In this document: piece by piece, positions 25,016-38,164 of the stretch
Position numbering within the stretch: the first letter of the stretch is position 1
Layout: the number at the start of each line of letters is the position of its first letter
The notes under the pieces: generated by a model
Database searches by the model: none
The model's input: the letters and a program-made list of their open reading frames with translations, nothing else
Told to the model about the DNA's origin: nothing
Assembly: GCF_000004075.3 (NCBI RefSeq)
Contig: NC_026655.2
Location: 10,150,723-10,214,722, forward strand
Length of the DNA: 64,000 bases
Reading direction: 5' to 3'
Source: Cucumis sativus
Taxonomy: Eukaryota; Streptophyta; Magnoliopsida; Cucurbitales; Cucurbitaceae
Translations under genes and position numbers: made by a program

Positions 25016-26057
25016 AGAATTAGCTTTTGAAAAAAAATCCTTCAAAAATCACATTGTTTTTATCATTCGTTTCATGTTCTTTGACAGTTTGAAGATTCAA
25101 TTCCATTGTAATCAATGTGTCGTTCTTGTTTGATTTTTGCTCGGTGTTTGATACTTCTCTTTCATCTTATTCATTGGATTTTTCTTCACCTTTGAAGATT
25201 TCCAAATCAACATTTGAGACTATACTGTTCCCCAAACAGAAACCACCGATTTACAAATATCATCCAACCACATTGTTTGGTGAGGGGCACTAAATCTTTC
25301 TACCAATAAAAGGTCGTGGCAGATTTCATCTTAAAAAAAAGGTTACTTCTTGCTTAATATATAAGAAAAAATGAATAGACTACACCCAATCATTTGACTG
25401 CTATTCTAAACACCTGGAAGAGAAATAATAAGGCCATCAAACAGGGGAAAATTACATTGCATTTCATTATATCCTCCTACTTCATCTCACATAAATCTTC
25501 TAGTAAATAATACAAAGAAAATAAAAGCAATGTTACATATTTTTTGAAAACATAAAAGAGGAAAACAACAATAATAAACTAATCTACAATTAGGCTCAAG
25601 GGTTACGAGTGAATGATATGAACAATGAGTACAAAACCAAGTAACTCGTCCATGAAAATGACTAAGTTCTTTGGGTGAGAGATCTGAGAAGGGACTAAAA
25701 CCTATCGTATGTCACTCTTTAAATTACTCTTTGCTGCAACCTTCAAGTGTTTCAACTTCCCAAAATCTGTAGTTGAGCGTAATACGCATCTGTAAGGAAC
25801 CTGCAGCTGCAGGTTAATGTATTCTCAAGTCTTTTTCCATGCATAAAAATGTGCCAAGATGTATCAACAATCGAGACCAAACGAGAGTGAAACTTGCAAG
25901 CACTACTTTCTCCAACGTTTCTTTGTTTTGCTACTTTCATAAAAGTTATTTTTTTAAAATGTATTTGTTTTTAGAATTTGATCAAGAATTCAATCATTTC
26001 AAGAAAAAAATAGTAGTAAAGAAATTGGGAGGAAACAAGCATAAACTAGAGAACTAA
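25016..26057. other. region 3' of CYP71, no gene recognised
   Basis: No supported gene. On the minus strand 25752-25940 is a 62-codon frame (starts MKVAKQRNVGE, contains CKFHSRLVSIVDTSWHIF) with less AT-biased sequence than its surroundings. I do not recognise it and cannot exclude a decayed gene fragment. Confidence 0.35.
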
Positions 26058-26198
26058 GGCCCAATTTGAATTGATTTCGAGGTGCTTAAAAAGTATCTTT
26101 TAAGTGCAACAAAAAAAAAAAAAAAAAAAATTCTTTTAAGCACTTACTTAAAAGTCAATCCAAACAGGTATCAAAATAAATTGATACCAAATTGGACC
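26058..26198. mobile_element. Tourist-like (PIF/Harbinger) MITE with TAA duplication
   Basis: The termini are GGCCCAATTTG (26058-26068) and its inverted CAAATTGGACC, flanked by TAA at 26055-26057 and 26199-26201. Inside, AGGTGCTTAAAA and TTTTAAGCACTT form a second inverted pair around a poly-A run, giving an overall hairpin. A 3-bp TAA/TTA duplication and GGCCC-type termini are typical of PIF/Harbinger-derived MITEs. It lies just 3' of the CYP71 gene. Confidence 0.8.
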
Positions 26199-26556
26199 TA
26201 ACTCCTAAGTATTTCTATCTAGATAGCATCCAAGAGCTAACAATAATACACGCTGTTGAAGCTTAAAAAGGCCAAAAGGATATATCATATATGGCTTGGT
26301 CTGCCTTCTCCATCAAACCAAAATTGACCATCAGCATTAGTTCTTTGAGATTAAAGAGCCACTAAAATTGAAACCATGGAATTTTACAGAGCAATTCATT
26401 CATCTCAGAGCTAAGTGAAAGAACATGGACACAATCACACACACATATATAGATAGTTTCTGTGTGTATATTTACCTGAAAACAAGAACTGCCAAGGTAA
26501 AGAGTCCCGAGCATGATTAACAACCATGTTGACGAGACAATCTCAAGAATGGAACT

Positions 26557-29500
26557 TCAAGGCTTCGGGACAGATACATTTAAAATTTTCACATCTTGGT
26601 ATGGCTTGTCTGCCTTGTCTGTTTTCACTTTCTCAATTGTCTGTTTAAATATACAAAAATTTAACAAAATTCTTAGTTCTAGTTCTCACCAATTGTGAAT
26701 AAAGAGATTCAGGCCACAAACATTAATAATATAAAAGATAAACCAAAGCACAAACAGCGACCACATCAAATATCTTGCTCCTGATCTAATATAAGATGCT
26801 TGAAATCCCTAAAATCCAACTCACTTAAATTACAGCCACATACTTGGTCATTTAATTATCAGCAAAATTGTCAATATTGCGTCCCTGATTTACATTAATT
26901 CATTTCTAATAAGCCATGATATCAAAAGTTATGCAATGCCATTCAAGATCATCCAACTAATGTTTGAGAGTTACGGAAGGATGTACATATATTTAAAGAA
27001 TTTATAATTAAAACTCAAAAGTGTACCAAATAGAAAGAATGAACAAAAAGATGTATATATCATAACAAGTAGGGGGATGATGGATCATAACAACAAAACC
27101 ATACCTGCACGACATCCATGCCTTTAATAACTCTTCCAAACACTGTATGCTTGTTGTCCAGCCAAGGAGTGGCTACAGTTGTGATAAAAAACTGAGACCC
27201 ATTTGTGTTTGGGCCTGCATTAGCCATTGAAACCGTGAAAGGCCGGTCATGCCGCAAACTGCAAAGATACAAAATGCACAAACCATAAGGCTCATATGCA
27301 TATTATAACCAGCAGCTCCCATCCTCAAAAATCAAAAAATTAAATGGTGAGAAGTCCCTTTTTGGTTGTATGAGGATTTCTCCAATATCCAATCAAAAAT
27401 CTAAAACGAGGCATCATGATGATAATTATATTCTTCAATTTGTAATTGTCTAAATTACTCTAGATCAGTTTTAAATGAGTAGTCCATAGTGTTAGGTTTG
27501 AGAGAGAACTAGTAATATTGCTAGCTTTTGTGAGTATTGGAGAAAATAAACCCTGGAGAAGATGCCCTTCTTCCAGAATATTTAAACATTGGCAGCAGCC
27601 CCTGCTCAAATACATCACCATTGATAGCAGAACCACTACCACAAAATGTATTAAACCACTTTAAGTAATTCGGGAAAAATGAAAAATAGTCAATGTACCT
27701 TTTGTGAAATTCATCTTCAAACTCTCTTCCCCAAATAGACTGTCCCCCAGTTCCATCTCCTAAAGGATCTCCCGTCTGTATCATGAAGCCTTTGATGACC
27801 CGATGAAAGATAAGGTTATCATAATAGCCATTCCTGCAGTGTGTTGTAAAGTTTTCTACTGTTTTAGGACACTCCTCGGGATACAATCTCATATGGATGT
27901 CTCCCATCGTGGTATGCAATATCTGAGGAAGCATGAATCAGACGTATCAGTTTGCTTTATATTAGAGAGAGAAAAGGATATATTTTTTTTTTATCTAAAA
28001 GAAACAAACTAATGAAGTCATAAATTGACGAATAAGTAATTACGGCACGTTAGAAAATTAAATTGGGCATTAATTTTAATATAGTTGTAAACAAGGTATC
28101 TATGCACCTAAAGGTGAATCCTCTTATCCGCTTGAAAAAAAAATCCTACAACGATACTAACCTCTTTTTTTTCCTGTTAATTTACAATAATATATATATG
28201 AAAAAAGCTTTATTTCATTTTAATAACAGTAAATTTAAATTTATTTTTAAAAATAAATATAGTAGAAAGAGGATTAAACAATACCTTGTTCTTCCTTTTG
28301 AACAGGGTTTAAATTTAGCCACAAGAATACTTGAATGCAGACTGCAGAGAGAAAAGAAAAAGGACACTTACCACATTATCAGGAAGAGATGTTGTAACTG
28401 ACTTGCCAATATCTGATACTGCCAACAATTCATCAGCTGGAGGCTTCTCATTAAATACATCTCTTCCCTTTGTTGCATCTTCTGGTTCCTCTGGCTCTCT
28501 CCGACTTTAAAAACAAAACAAATTCAAATCAAAAGTCAGAAAGAAAAAGGCATATAAATGTTTAAAGCATCACTCATAACGAGAAAAGATATGGATAGAA
28601 AGAGGCATTTGTCATCAAAATAACATGAAACACTGTCTAATTCAAGTCTCTCCAAGGTCAAGGTATATATGATCGTAATATTTCTTTTTTATTTTCTTAA
28701 ACAAGGAAAGTACAAAATCATTGAAGTACAGAACTTTTTTTTTCTTTTGATAGAAATAACAGCTTTCATTGAGAAAAATGAAAGAATACAAAGGCGCACA
28801 AAAAGACCAGCCCACCAAAACACCTCATCTGAAACAAGGGGGACCAACTAAGTTAAATGTTACCAATGGAATAATTATAAAAAGTCTGCGAAATCAAAGC
28901 CCAAAGGGAAACGTGAAATCTAATCAAAAACCAAACCTCACTTTTGCCCCTTTCCCAACCACGTAACACCCAACCATTCCTCTCCCCCCAAATAACAGCA
29001 CACATCCAGACAAGCCATACAAAACCCCATTTCTCTTTGAAGGCGGATGGTGAAGGAACTCCTCAATCGTTGAGTGAATGATCCGGTGGCCGGCATAGCT
29101 AACGTCAAACTCCTACATAAAAAACTACACACAGCCTGAGCATACTAACAATCCCAAAAGAGGTGATTAAGGTCTACCTCTGCCTTCCGACAAAGCAAGC
29201 AACAAAAAAGCCCAACAAGTGAAGTCCTAACAAGCCTATCAACAGTGTTCACTTGGCCAAGCAAGACTTGCCAGATAAATAACCTAACTTTCTATGAAAA
29301 CTTAGTCCTTCAGACTCCCTAGGAAAGGAGGGATCCAACAACAAACTAAACAAGAATTTACACGGATATACACGACTTGGGATAGGACTCCAAACTTGAA
29401 CATCCCTCCCTAAAGCTACAGCTCTCAACCAAAGAAAGAAGTGAAGAGAGGCAACCTCTATCGTTTCCCTATTGGTCAAATTACAACGAAACCCAAAGAA

Positions 29501-32500
29501 AAAGGAATGGTATTCCCAAACCCAACCAAAAGATCCAATATCACGCCGTTTAAGGAAGAGGAAAAATGATAAAGATGCAAAAATAAAGAGCAAAGAGAAC
29601 TCTGCCCAACTCTAAGAAGCACGAACTCAACACGACACAGCAATACACTCAATTTCTAGAAAAGCAGGACACGACATGTTATAATTTTTTTAAAACAATA
29701 TACGTGATAATTCTTGCAATTAAATTACTCATATACGTTAGAACACAACAATACTTCTTTAAAACATAAATAAAGAGTACATTAGTTGTATCTGAGTTCA
29801 TTAAAAAGTTCCAAACTACAATATGAGTAGAAAATCCTAAATGTCATAAACCATGTGCTTTTTTACGAGGAATGAAGTTGGATTTCTGATATCACTAGAA
29901 ATGTGATGGCAGTGAAGAATTTTATAACAAATCATTCAATGAGGCTTCCTATTTTTAATGTGTTCATATCTTTGAAATTACTTTCATGCTTAAAACAGCT
30001 TATTAAATGTGGGTTGCAAGCTATGGTTATTAGTGATAAATGGACATGCTACCGAGAGGATGACGTGGAAAAACCAAGATATGTGGAAGGATTGATATGG
30101 ATGATATTTGGTGGGATAAAATTGATTACGTCATTTCCTTCTCCAAACCTATATACAACATGATTCAGATTTGTGATACGACATGAGGGATAGTATGATT
30201 GAAAAAGTAAGATTGCAATCTATAGGCATGAAAACGTGGAAATGAAAACTCTTCCTTCTATGATGTTGTCCATAATATCCTTATTGATCGTTGGAACAAG
30301 AATAATACTCCACATCATTGTTTGGCTCATTCTTTGAACCCATTGTACTTTATAATAATTATATCTTCCTATTATAATCATATTTATTTGACATATAATT
30401 TCTAAAATTGATATATCTGTATTTAGGTACTATAGTGAACAGTGGTTTGAGGAAGATCCTAATCGAGTACCTCCACATAAGAACATTGAAGTAACTCATG
30501 AGAGAATGAAATGCCTCAAAAAATATTTTCCTAATGCAGAAGATAGAGCCAAAGTGAAATTGGAATTTGCTAGATTTTCAACAATGGGAAAATATTTTAA
30601 TGGATATTGATTCTACAATTGCTAGGTGTAACGAGGATGCATATGATTGGTGAGGTATGCATGGTGTTTATGCTTCAATCAATTGCTTTTAAGCGACTGT
30701 GTCAACCTTCCTCCTCTTCATGTTGTGAGAGGAATTGGAGTACTCGTTTATTAATCCAGTTAGGCCAAACAAATTGCTACATCAACGTGCAGATGATATG
30801 GTATATGTTCATAGTAATTTGCATCTTTTGTCAAGAAATCCCAAATATTCACAAGGGGAGACGAAATTATGGGAGATTGCTAGAGATTCTTTTGATCTTT
30901 TGAAGATGTTGGGATGCTTGAAGTAGTCAATTTGTCGTCAGATGAACCAGATTTAGAGGCAGTAATTCATTTACATGTATTATCACATATATTATTTAAA
31001 ATAATAAAAGAAATTACAACATGTCCCTAACGTGTCGTGTCCTACTTTTCTAGAAATTGAGTGTATTTCTGTGTCGTGTCGTGTTGCATGTCGATGTTTT
31101 ATTGATTTTGATTTATGTGTGTTTTATTGATTGTGATTTATGAAAATGAAGCGTTAAGCTTGGGTTATGAAATGTATTCCCAAAAGGTTTTCAAAAATTA
31201 TCACTCACTAAGTATTTTGACTTACGTTTTAAGTTTTTCCCCTAGGTTGTAAGTAAGTAAGCAATCGTTTATAAAGGTAAGCAATCGGGTGGAAAGGTAA
31301 GCTATCGGTGCTAAACGATCGTGTTACAAGGTAAACAATCGGGGTTAAACAATCGTTTAAGGAGCTAAGCAATCGAGTTGAAGAGCTGATTGTTGAAGGT
31401 TGAAGGCTTTTTGGCATTTCTTTATTAAAATTTTGTTTTGAGAATTTGTATCTTGACATATACTGTTGTAGAAACCTTTTGGTTTAAGTTAATGAAAGAA
31501 GTTTACTGATTTTTTTTCTGCTGCATGGTATTTGTTTAAGTTAGTTTGTATTATGTGTCCTGGAGCAGGGCGTGACAACTTACATCTCAAACTTTTGTAC
31601 AATTGAGCTTCTGATTCCTCAAAGAATCTACCTCAACATAATTTGGATCACACTATGCAAGTGAGCAAACTAAGCCTACCACTAGGTGAGGTATTAACAG
31701 TGCACATACTGCTTCCACATTTTCAGAAAAGTGAAAATCAACATCAACCATAAGTGAGAGGAGGTTTGGAAGTGCAACACACTTCAAAGCCGCCTCATGA
31801 ACTTTTTCTTCCACCTTTCAAGATATTTACCTTCCCTTGATTACAAACAACCAAGGTTTTACTTAACTGCTTCTATTTGTTTCACCCTTTTAGTCTTGGC
31901 CTTCTTTTTAGCTTTACTTTTGCCTACTTTTTTATTTTAATGATATGCTTCCTTACATATAAATAAATAAATAAGAAAAACTAGAAAATAAAAAAGAGTG
32001 AACCTTCAATATCATGAAATTAACCATAAGTTTCTATTAATATGTCCCAGGAAAAATACTCATTACCTGAATAAATATATTCGATGTTTCTTGAAAGCAC
32101 AACATAATAGAGTGGGATCCGTCAAAGGCTCCTTACTCTCATTAGCATTTGCAGCAGCAGAGGGGATTTTTCGAACCTTTTTACTGCTTTTGTCACCTTG
32201 GTACAGAGCAATTCTCAAGAACCTATCATTGTTCTCCACCTTCCCCAGGATCCGAGCAACCTTGTTTGTGTGCAAGTTTACTACCTAATAAAAAATGGTA
32301 TCTTTTTAGGAGATCAAATCTATACATATTCATTTGTCCCCTATCATCAAGAGAACTTGTATTTTGACATAGACTCATAGTTGTTTAAGTATTTAGATAG
32401 TTCTTTTGGAGGCAAAATTTGAGAAGATAATAGGTGGTAAAAGATTTGCAGACATTACTTTACCCAACATTAGCATCTTACTTTTATTCCAAGAAGACTC

Positions 32501-35500
32501 GTGTAGATAAGAAAATTAGAGCTCTCATCAAATACAGCGTTTGGTTGTGGAGCACTTTCTGCCTTCTCAATTTCCTTCTCAACAGCCATTCTCCTCCCAA
32601 AATCAATTGCTTCCAGTCGGTATAATGGTGCATCACTTCTTTGCAGATCTTGGGCAACCTAATGAATGACAGATTGAAAATATCAGAAATGTATAACAGC
32701 AAGCTTATTACTAAAAAGCTCACTGTAACTTAATGTTACCTCTAGAGATTCATCATAAACTCGTCTTAGTTTACCAGTGCGATACCAAAATACACGTATT
32801 CTCCTATCAGGTGATGTAATTGAGAACTGTTTACCATCTGGGCTGACCTGAATAATGAAGAACAATTCCCATCATGCACATTCATGGCAATACCTACTTT
32901 AGTGGAATAGAGATTTATATATAAAGACTAAAACCTGTAAGTTACCTCTATGGCAGAAACGGTCGTTTTGCATTTCACTATTTCGAAAAGATTGGTGTCA
33001 CTTTTTAATTTAAAATTGACACTGCAAAAGACAGACAGAATGCAATTACATATACATGGACAGTTACATATACATGGAATCCTAAAAGACAAAAACACAT
33101 AATCTTAACGATGATAAAAAAACTGTTAAGTTGTTGTAACTATCCTCCCGACCACTAGATTTTCTATTCAAATAATAAAAGGAGAAAGAAACTAAAAGGA
33201 TGTGATACATAAATAGACAAAAGGATTATGGAATAACTAGTGTTTTGAAAGTCAAGCAGAGTCACATCTAGGCAAGGCACAACGGCAGCACCTCACATTG
33301 AAGAAGTGAGGTGCTATTAGGAAGGTGCAGCCAAGGCACAAACTCAACGCACCTTCCTGCAATTTTTTTTCCTTTTTTTGAACTTTTTAACCATAAATGA
33401 AGGTTTAGTGTTATTATTAACAGTTAATAATAACAAAATTATATTTTAAACCCTAAACGAAATAGATAAGACAGTAAACATTAAAGAATTTCTCATTAGA
33501 TCTTCTCCTTCAATCCCCGTCATCTTCTTCACTTGTTCATCTTTGATATATTTTTCTTCCTTAAAACCTCATTTCTTACCATGAATGTTTTGTATTGTGT
33601 ATATAAATGTATCTATACTTTTTAGGTTTTTTATAGATATTCTCTTGTAAAAAGGAGAAAAAAAAACTCGCCCCTTTTTTTGCACCTGGCACTTAAGTCC
33701 CAAATAGCCATTGTGCCTTAATGCGGCTCAAGCTTTAAAAAACCTTGGGAATAACACAAAAGCTACAAGGAAAAACAAACACCTAATAGACCACTGTGAT
33801 CATGGAGTTACTACTAATAGAGCACATGATCCTACCTCAAAATGAATCTTTAGCTCGACAAATACTTCATTTATTTATTTTTATTATTATTTAGACAAGA
33901 GACAACATCAATAGAGAAATGCTTCGTTTCATTGAATAGATGAAAAGAGACTACTGCTCAAACTACAAAAAATAAAAAATAAAAAAATAACTCATTTAAG
34001 GATTATAGATTGCTATTGATGACAATCCCCTTTGTTATAACTATAATATGTCCCTTCAACGGTAACAACAGTAAACATTTCACTTCATGCTGAAAAACCA
34101 GCACAGATTCCTAATGGTAGATGAAGTGCTAGACCTCAATTAAGAATTAAATGCTCAGCCACAACTATATTTTGGGTAATTGATCCTAGTGTTCAATGCG
34201 ATATTTGGGGTATTAAAGGTTTCTGTTTCTTTTATTTCCTTCTTGAAAAGTGGTGAGTGGAAGCGAATGACCAAGGAACAAAGAGAAAGGTAGTGGATAA
34301 AGAGAGGTCAATCAGAGAAGTGTAGTGATAAAATGCAGAAGGAAAGAAGTCCATCAAACTCCCTTTGGTCATCATATTCTACTTTCTTTCTGGCTAATGT
34401 TCTGTATTTTCTAGCAGCTTCTTCTATGAACTCTTCAGTTTATACCGTGGAGTGGACCTTTTCAAGGACAATTGATAACCGTCCATATAACCACATGTGT
34501 ACCATGTATAACTAAACTAAAATATATACTGTATACACATAAAATGTTCTTATATCATAAACATACATAAAAATAAAAACCATGTAGTTTCCATAAAATA
34601 TCAAAAATCAAAATCCACGTAAACGAACGTACTTGTTTTCAGGAAATTGGAGTGTGTCTGGAGTCCAATATTCAATAAGTCCCCTGGCATCAGCAGATAT
34701 AACTGAATCAAATACATGATTATACTTCATAACCTTTACTGGCCCCAAGTGTACCTGTAAGAAATATAAAACAAAATAGTAATTGGGACTGGGGAGTCAT
34801 CTGCCCAAAGAAAGGGGCGCCCTAAGTGTAATAAAAAGTGGCTGTTATTTCAATGATGCTTAAAGATGCAATCTAACCTCTCGTGAGGCAATAGGTTCAT
34901 TCGAACCAGACCGTGCATCATATATGTGCACAAATGATGAGTTCCGATCACTGATAGCCAGCCTAGCTTTCACATCTCCTTGTTTATAGACCCATTCAGC
35001 CGCACCAGGAATAAAAGGAAGCCGTATCATGACCATCATATCATAATTAACAACATCATATATCTTTACAGAATGATCATTTGATATTGTACAGCAAAGC
35101 AGACCATCAACGCTAACCTGCAAAACTGGAACAAGTTATAAGGCTGATAATGGCCGGAGATCATTACTCTGAAAAAGAACGTGAAACATTAAACAGAAAG
35201 CAAGAAAATAACTCACGGCAATGCCTTCAATAGGACCAAGGTGAGATCTGAAGTGCTTGGCAAACTCGATACCAATAGGCTTTTTCTTCCAAAACTTCAA
35301 ATGCCCTGCATCGGGTTGGGGCAGGGAGAGAGAGAAGAAGAAGAAAAAGAAAAAGAAGAAATAATGGAATTAATTATTAAGTTATTGCAGTGGAGTAACG
35401 AAGCAACTCTCTGGGGTTGAGTGGTTATGATTTATCCTCTTCATTCCTTGAAAAAAGCAGAGTAAAAAACAAACAAACTTTTCATTAATAAATGAAAAGA

Positions 35501-37301
35501 AAGAGGCTGTAGTTTAACTTATTGGGATAACAATCAGAAATAAAAGAGAGGAATAGGAAAAGACATGAAGACAAAATGCAGTCTCTCCTTTCCTGTGCAT
35601 CCTCTCTTTTTGTAGATACAATAGTTTCTTTCCTGGTAAAAAATAATTGAGAGCCAGAGAGAGAGAAACATACCAAGAACAAAACTTTACAGTAAACATA
35701 AACTAAAGAAGAGTTCAGTAGACAATATTGCATAAAAGCTGGATGTAGACTCGCAAGAGAAAAGAAATCTTGTGAAAATGTTTCACTTGCATCAGCTTCC
35801 TATAAAATCCAGACCCTTTTCTAACCAAATCATCCAAAAAGCTGTCATGTCACTGCACTAGAAGAAATTACATTTTCTAATTTTTCTTCAGAAAAGTTAC
35901 CAGAAGATCGGTTGTAACAGGAGGCCTTGGATCTTCTGTGGGAGAAACCAATCAAGGCAATACTTGGAGCAGAGAACAAAGTTTAAGGCGTTATAGAAGT
36001 TAAACTGAAAAATAATGATCACTATATCCTAAAGGTCTCATTTATAGATTATTTGTCGTTGTAACTGTGTTGGTAACCAACTTGCAAGATCTAAGTTACC
36101 GCCAGCTAACAACCAAATTTTTTATGTAAAAATAAAGGAAAATTTGCAAAACTTACCGCTATTTAATTAACTAAGGACTTAACCAATGTCTTCTCTTCTG
36201 TTCTATATGATGATATTGGATCCAACTTTGATCTACTCATCCTTTTAACTTTTCATCAATTAAAGTACTGTTGTTTGCTCTTCTTCATCAACAACACTCT
36301 TGGCTCATAAAACGATAATAATAGCTTAAAATAGATCACTTGTACAAATACAACATAAGAAAACAAACCAAACAGCCAATTTCAGCATAGCTCAATGATT
36401 TAGGCACCAATTATTATCCCAACGGCAGATGGTTCATCTCCTACTCTTACAACTGTTGAACTCAAAAGAAAACAAGATAAATAAACTATAAAGGAACAAT
36501 TATTCAAACACGTTTTTACTATTTTGGAAAGAAATTCTACACAGAGTCTAACAACTCTGTCTTAACAACATATCAGTAATCTAATCAGTCAATGATAGCC
36601 ACAACAAACACAAAACATACACAGGGTGTGCCAGAGAGACAGTTACCTAAAAGATCTAAGTTATCAACTTTAAGAGACAAGTGATTAGAATTTTACCATC
36701 ATCACTCCCAGTTATGAAAAAATCTGCAGAAGACACAGCAACATGAGTAACCACATCACGGTGCATGTAACTTTTCTCATACCTGTTAGAGGAAAAATAA
36801 GAACAGATTGATCATCATCTAGCATCCAATTTCCCTGACAATATATAGCATTCCCAGTTCAAAATTTAACACCCTTCCAATCCAATAAAGTCGACTACAT
36901 ATTTCACGCGGATAATACCCATCACAGTAAGCATAAAAAACCCTAATGTAACTTCAAAAACCCAGAACCCCATATCAATTTTGATCCAAATTTAGCTAAC
37001 TAAAGTATCCCAATACCAAAATTTTCCATTACTTTGCATATCAGCAATCAAAATGCCCTATAATTAACAGAAGAAGTTGAGAAGACAAATATTGGAGAGC
37101 TCTGAACCTAGAGAGAAATAAAGACAGAAAGAAATACATGTTAGCAGAGGGGATGGTATCGAGATAAGCCTGCTCAAACTGAAGGGGGCGTTTGGGTCGA
37201 GAGCGAGGAGCTGGACCGGGGCCGATGGCAGGGTCCTCTTCGGTCTCTGCTTTTGCTGATGCTGAATCGACATTGCCATTCCCATTGAGGGGTTCTTCCA
37301 T
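26557..37301 (-). CDS. CYP71: CYP71, WD40-repeat cyclophilin (peptidyl-prolyl cis-trans isomerase)
   Basis: Thirteen exons, in transcript order 37301-37138, 36782-36697, 35305-35217, 35117-34878, 34754-34633, 33021-32946, 32847-32740, 32658-32482, 32284-32067, 28504-28372, 27922-27699, 27258-27105 and 26640-26557, give 624 residues, close to Arabidopsis CYP71. After an acidic/Pro N-terminus ([10 protein letters not shown]), WD40 repeats occupy about 55-350 ([53 protein letters not shown]). The cyclophilin domain follows from about 475, with [30 protein letters not shown] and the Trp of [12 protein letters not shown], so the isomerase site is intact. In Arabidopsis the nuclear protein binds histone H3 and supports LHP1/FAS1-linked chromatin silencing and organ development (family knowledge). 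Intron 9 (28505-32066) carries LINE and hAT remains, and intron 5 a hairpin repeat. All junctions keep frame. Confidence 0.95.
28930..29600 (-). pseudogene. LINE fragment, C-terminal zf-RVT region
   Basis: The minus strand reads [35 protein letters not shown], then (frame change) [35 protein letters not shown] and further diverged residues. This is the zinc-binding region that follows reverse transcriptase in plant LINEs (V.W...P.G.F..K, VNT.DR, C..C....E...HLF..C). There are frameshifts and no reverse transcriptase core. It lies in intron 9 of CYP71 on the same strand as the gene. Confidence 0.75.
29631..31078 (+). mobile_element. decayed hAT transposon inside CYP71 intron 9
   Basis: Arms of about 45 bp at 29631-29677 and 31033-31078 are inverted copies with few mismatches (left CACGACACAGCAATACACTC, then AATTTCTAGAAAAG). 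Between them the plus strand carries hAT transposase pieces: [20 protein letters not shown], then after frameshifts [80 protein letters not shown] and [22 protein letters not shown] is a hallmark of plant hAT transposases. Many stops and frameshifts make it inactive. It lies antisense to CYP71. An 8-bp target duplication could not be fixed. Confidence 0.8.
31229..31400. repeat. GTAAGCAATCG minisatellite-like block in CYP71 intron 9
   Basis: About seven imperfect copies of (G)TAA(G/A)CAATCG follow one another with variable spacers. No function is evident. Confidence 0.6.
33238..33745. mobile_element. non-autonomous hairpin element in CYP71 intron 5
   Basis: The outer ends GTTTTGAAAGTCAAGC and (inverted) GGTTTTTTAAAGCTTGAGC are imperfect terminal inverted repeats. 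GGCAAGGCACAA near the left end mirrors GTGCCTTAATGCGGC near the right end. Inside, AGCACCTCAC (33287-33296) and GTGAGGTGCT (33306-33315) form a perfect 10-bp stem with a 9-base loop. It is an intronic MITE-like insertion with no open frame. Confidence 0.6.
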
Positions 37302-37699
37302 CTTCCTTGTGTGGTTAGGGTTCTTTCAAGATTCGAAGATTTACAGTCTACAAAGCCACCGCAAGGCCCCGACGGCACTAGGTTGTTTTCCTTTGCCCAA
37401 TTCGCCGGTCCAAGTCAATAGCAAAGCAAGCAATACTGTGCAAAGTGAGAAGTGATGAGTGAAGGATTGTTCTACTAGTTTGAAAATGTTTTCACATTTG
37501 TCCTCCTTTTTCTTTTGAATTGTTTTGAATAGGTTAACTTGTTTACAACATATTTTCAAAAATAGCCAAATTCTTTTTTTAAATAGTTTCATATTTTTGT
37601 GTTATTATAACACTTTTCCTTTATTTATTTTATTTATTTAATCTCCTCCCACGAAAAAACACAAAATTATCTTCTTCCACTTTTATGTTTATTTGGTGG

Positions 37700-37743
37700 C
37701 TGAATTTTTAAAGATTGTTTTAGTGTTGGAGTTAAGACGTTTT
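37700..37743. repeat. 44-bp direct repeat, copy 1
   Basis: Identical over 44 bases to 38755-38798 (begins CTGAATTTTTAAAG, ends AAGACGTTTT). Weaker similarity continues for about 60 bases downstream of both copies. It flanks, at a distance, the copia-type LTR at 38165-38593. Confidence 0.85.
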
Positions 37744-38164
37744 AACTCCTTACATAGCTTGTCAATTAAGATTTTGTTTATAAAAAATTTAATTGAACAT
37801 TTAAATCAAACGACTTACGTTTTTCTTGAATTTGGATTGATTAAAATGTGGAAAACTAATAAAGAGAACGAGTATTTCAATGGGGCAATTCCCTATTAAA
37901 TTTGTTGTGAGAATCCAACACAATCGCAATTTCTCCCTAGAGTTCCATGCAATAAATCTCAAGGAAAAAATCATGAGTATAGAAGCCTCAATTGGAACTC
38001 CAGGGAGACAAGTTCAAGAGGAAAGTGACTTAAGTGCGAAACACCTTGAGGAACTAGAAGGTACCACTAAGGCAAATGTTGGCACACTACAACATAATCT
38101 TCATTCATTGAAGGAGAGCGGCAGCTGCCCTCACCTATGCATATCTAAGAATAATCTCGTGTGA

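Noticed and set aside
29249..29593. 114-codon minus-strand frame as a host gene
   Set aside because: The residues match the LINE post-RT region and continue in other frames, so it is transposon debris inside a CYP71 intron.
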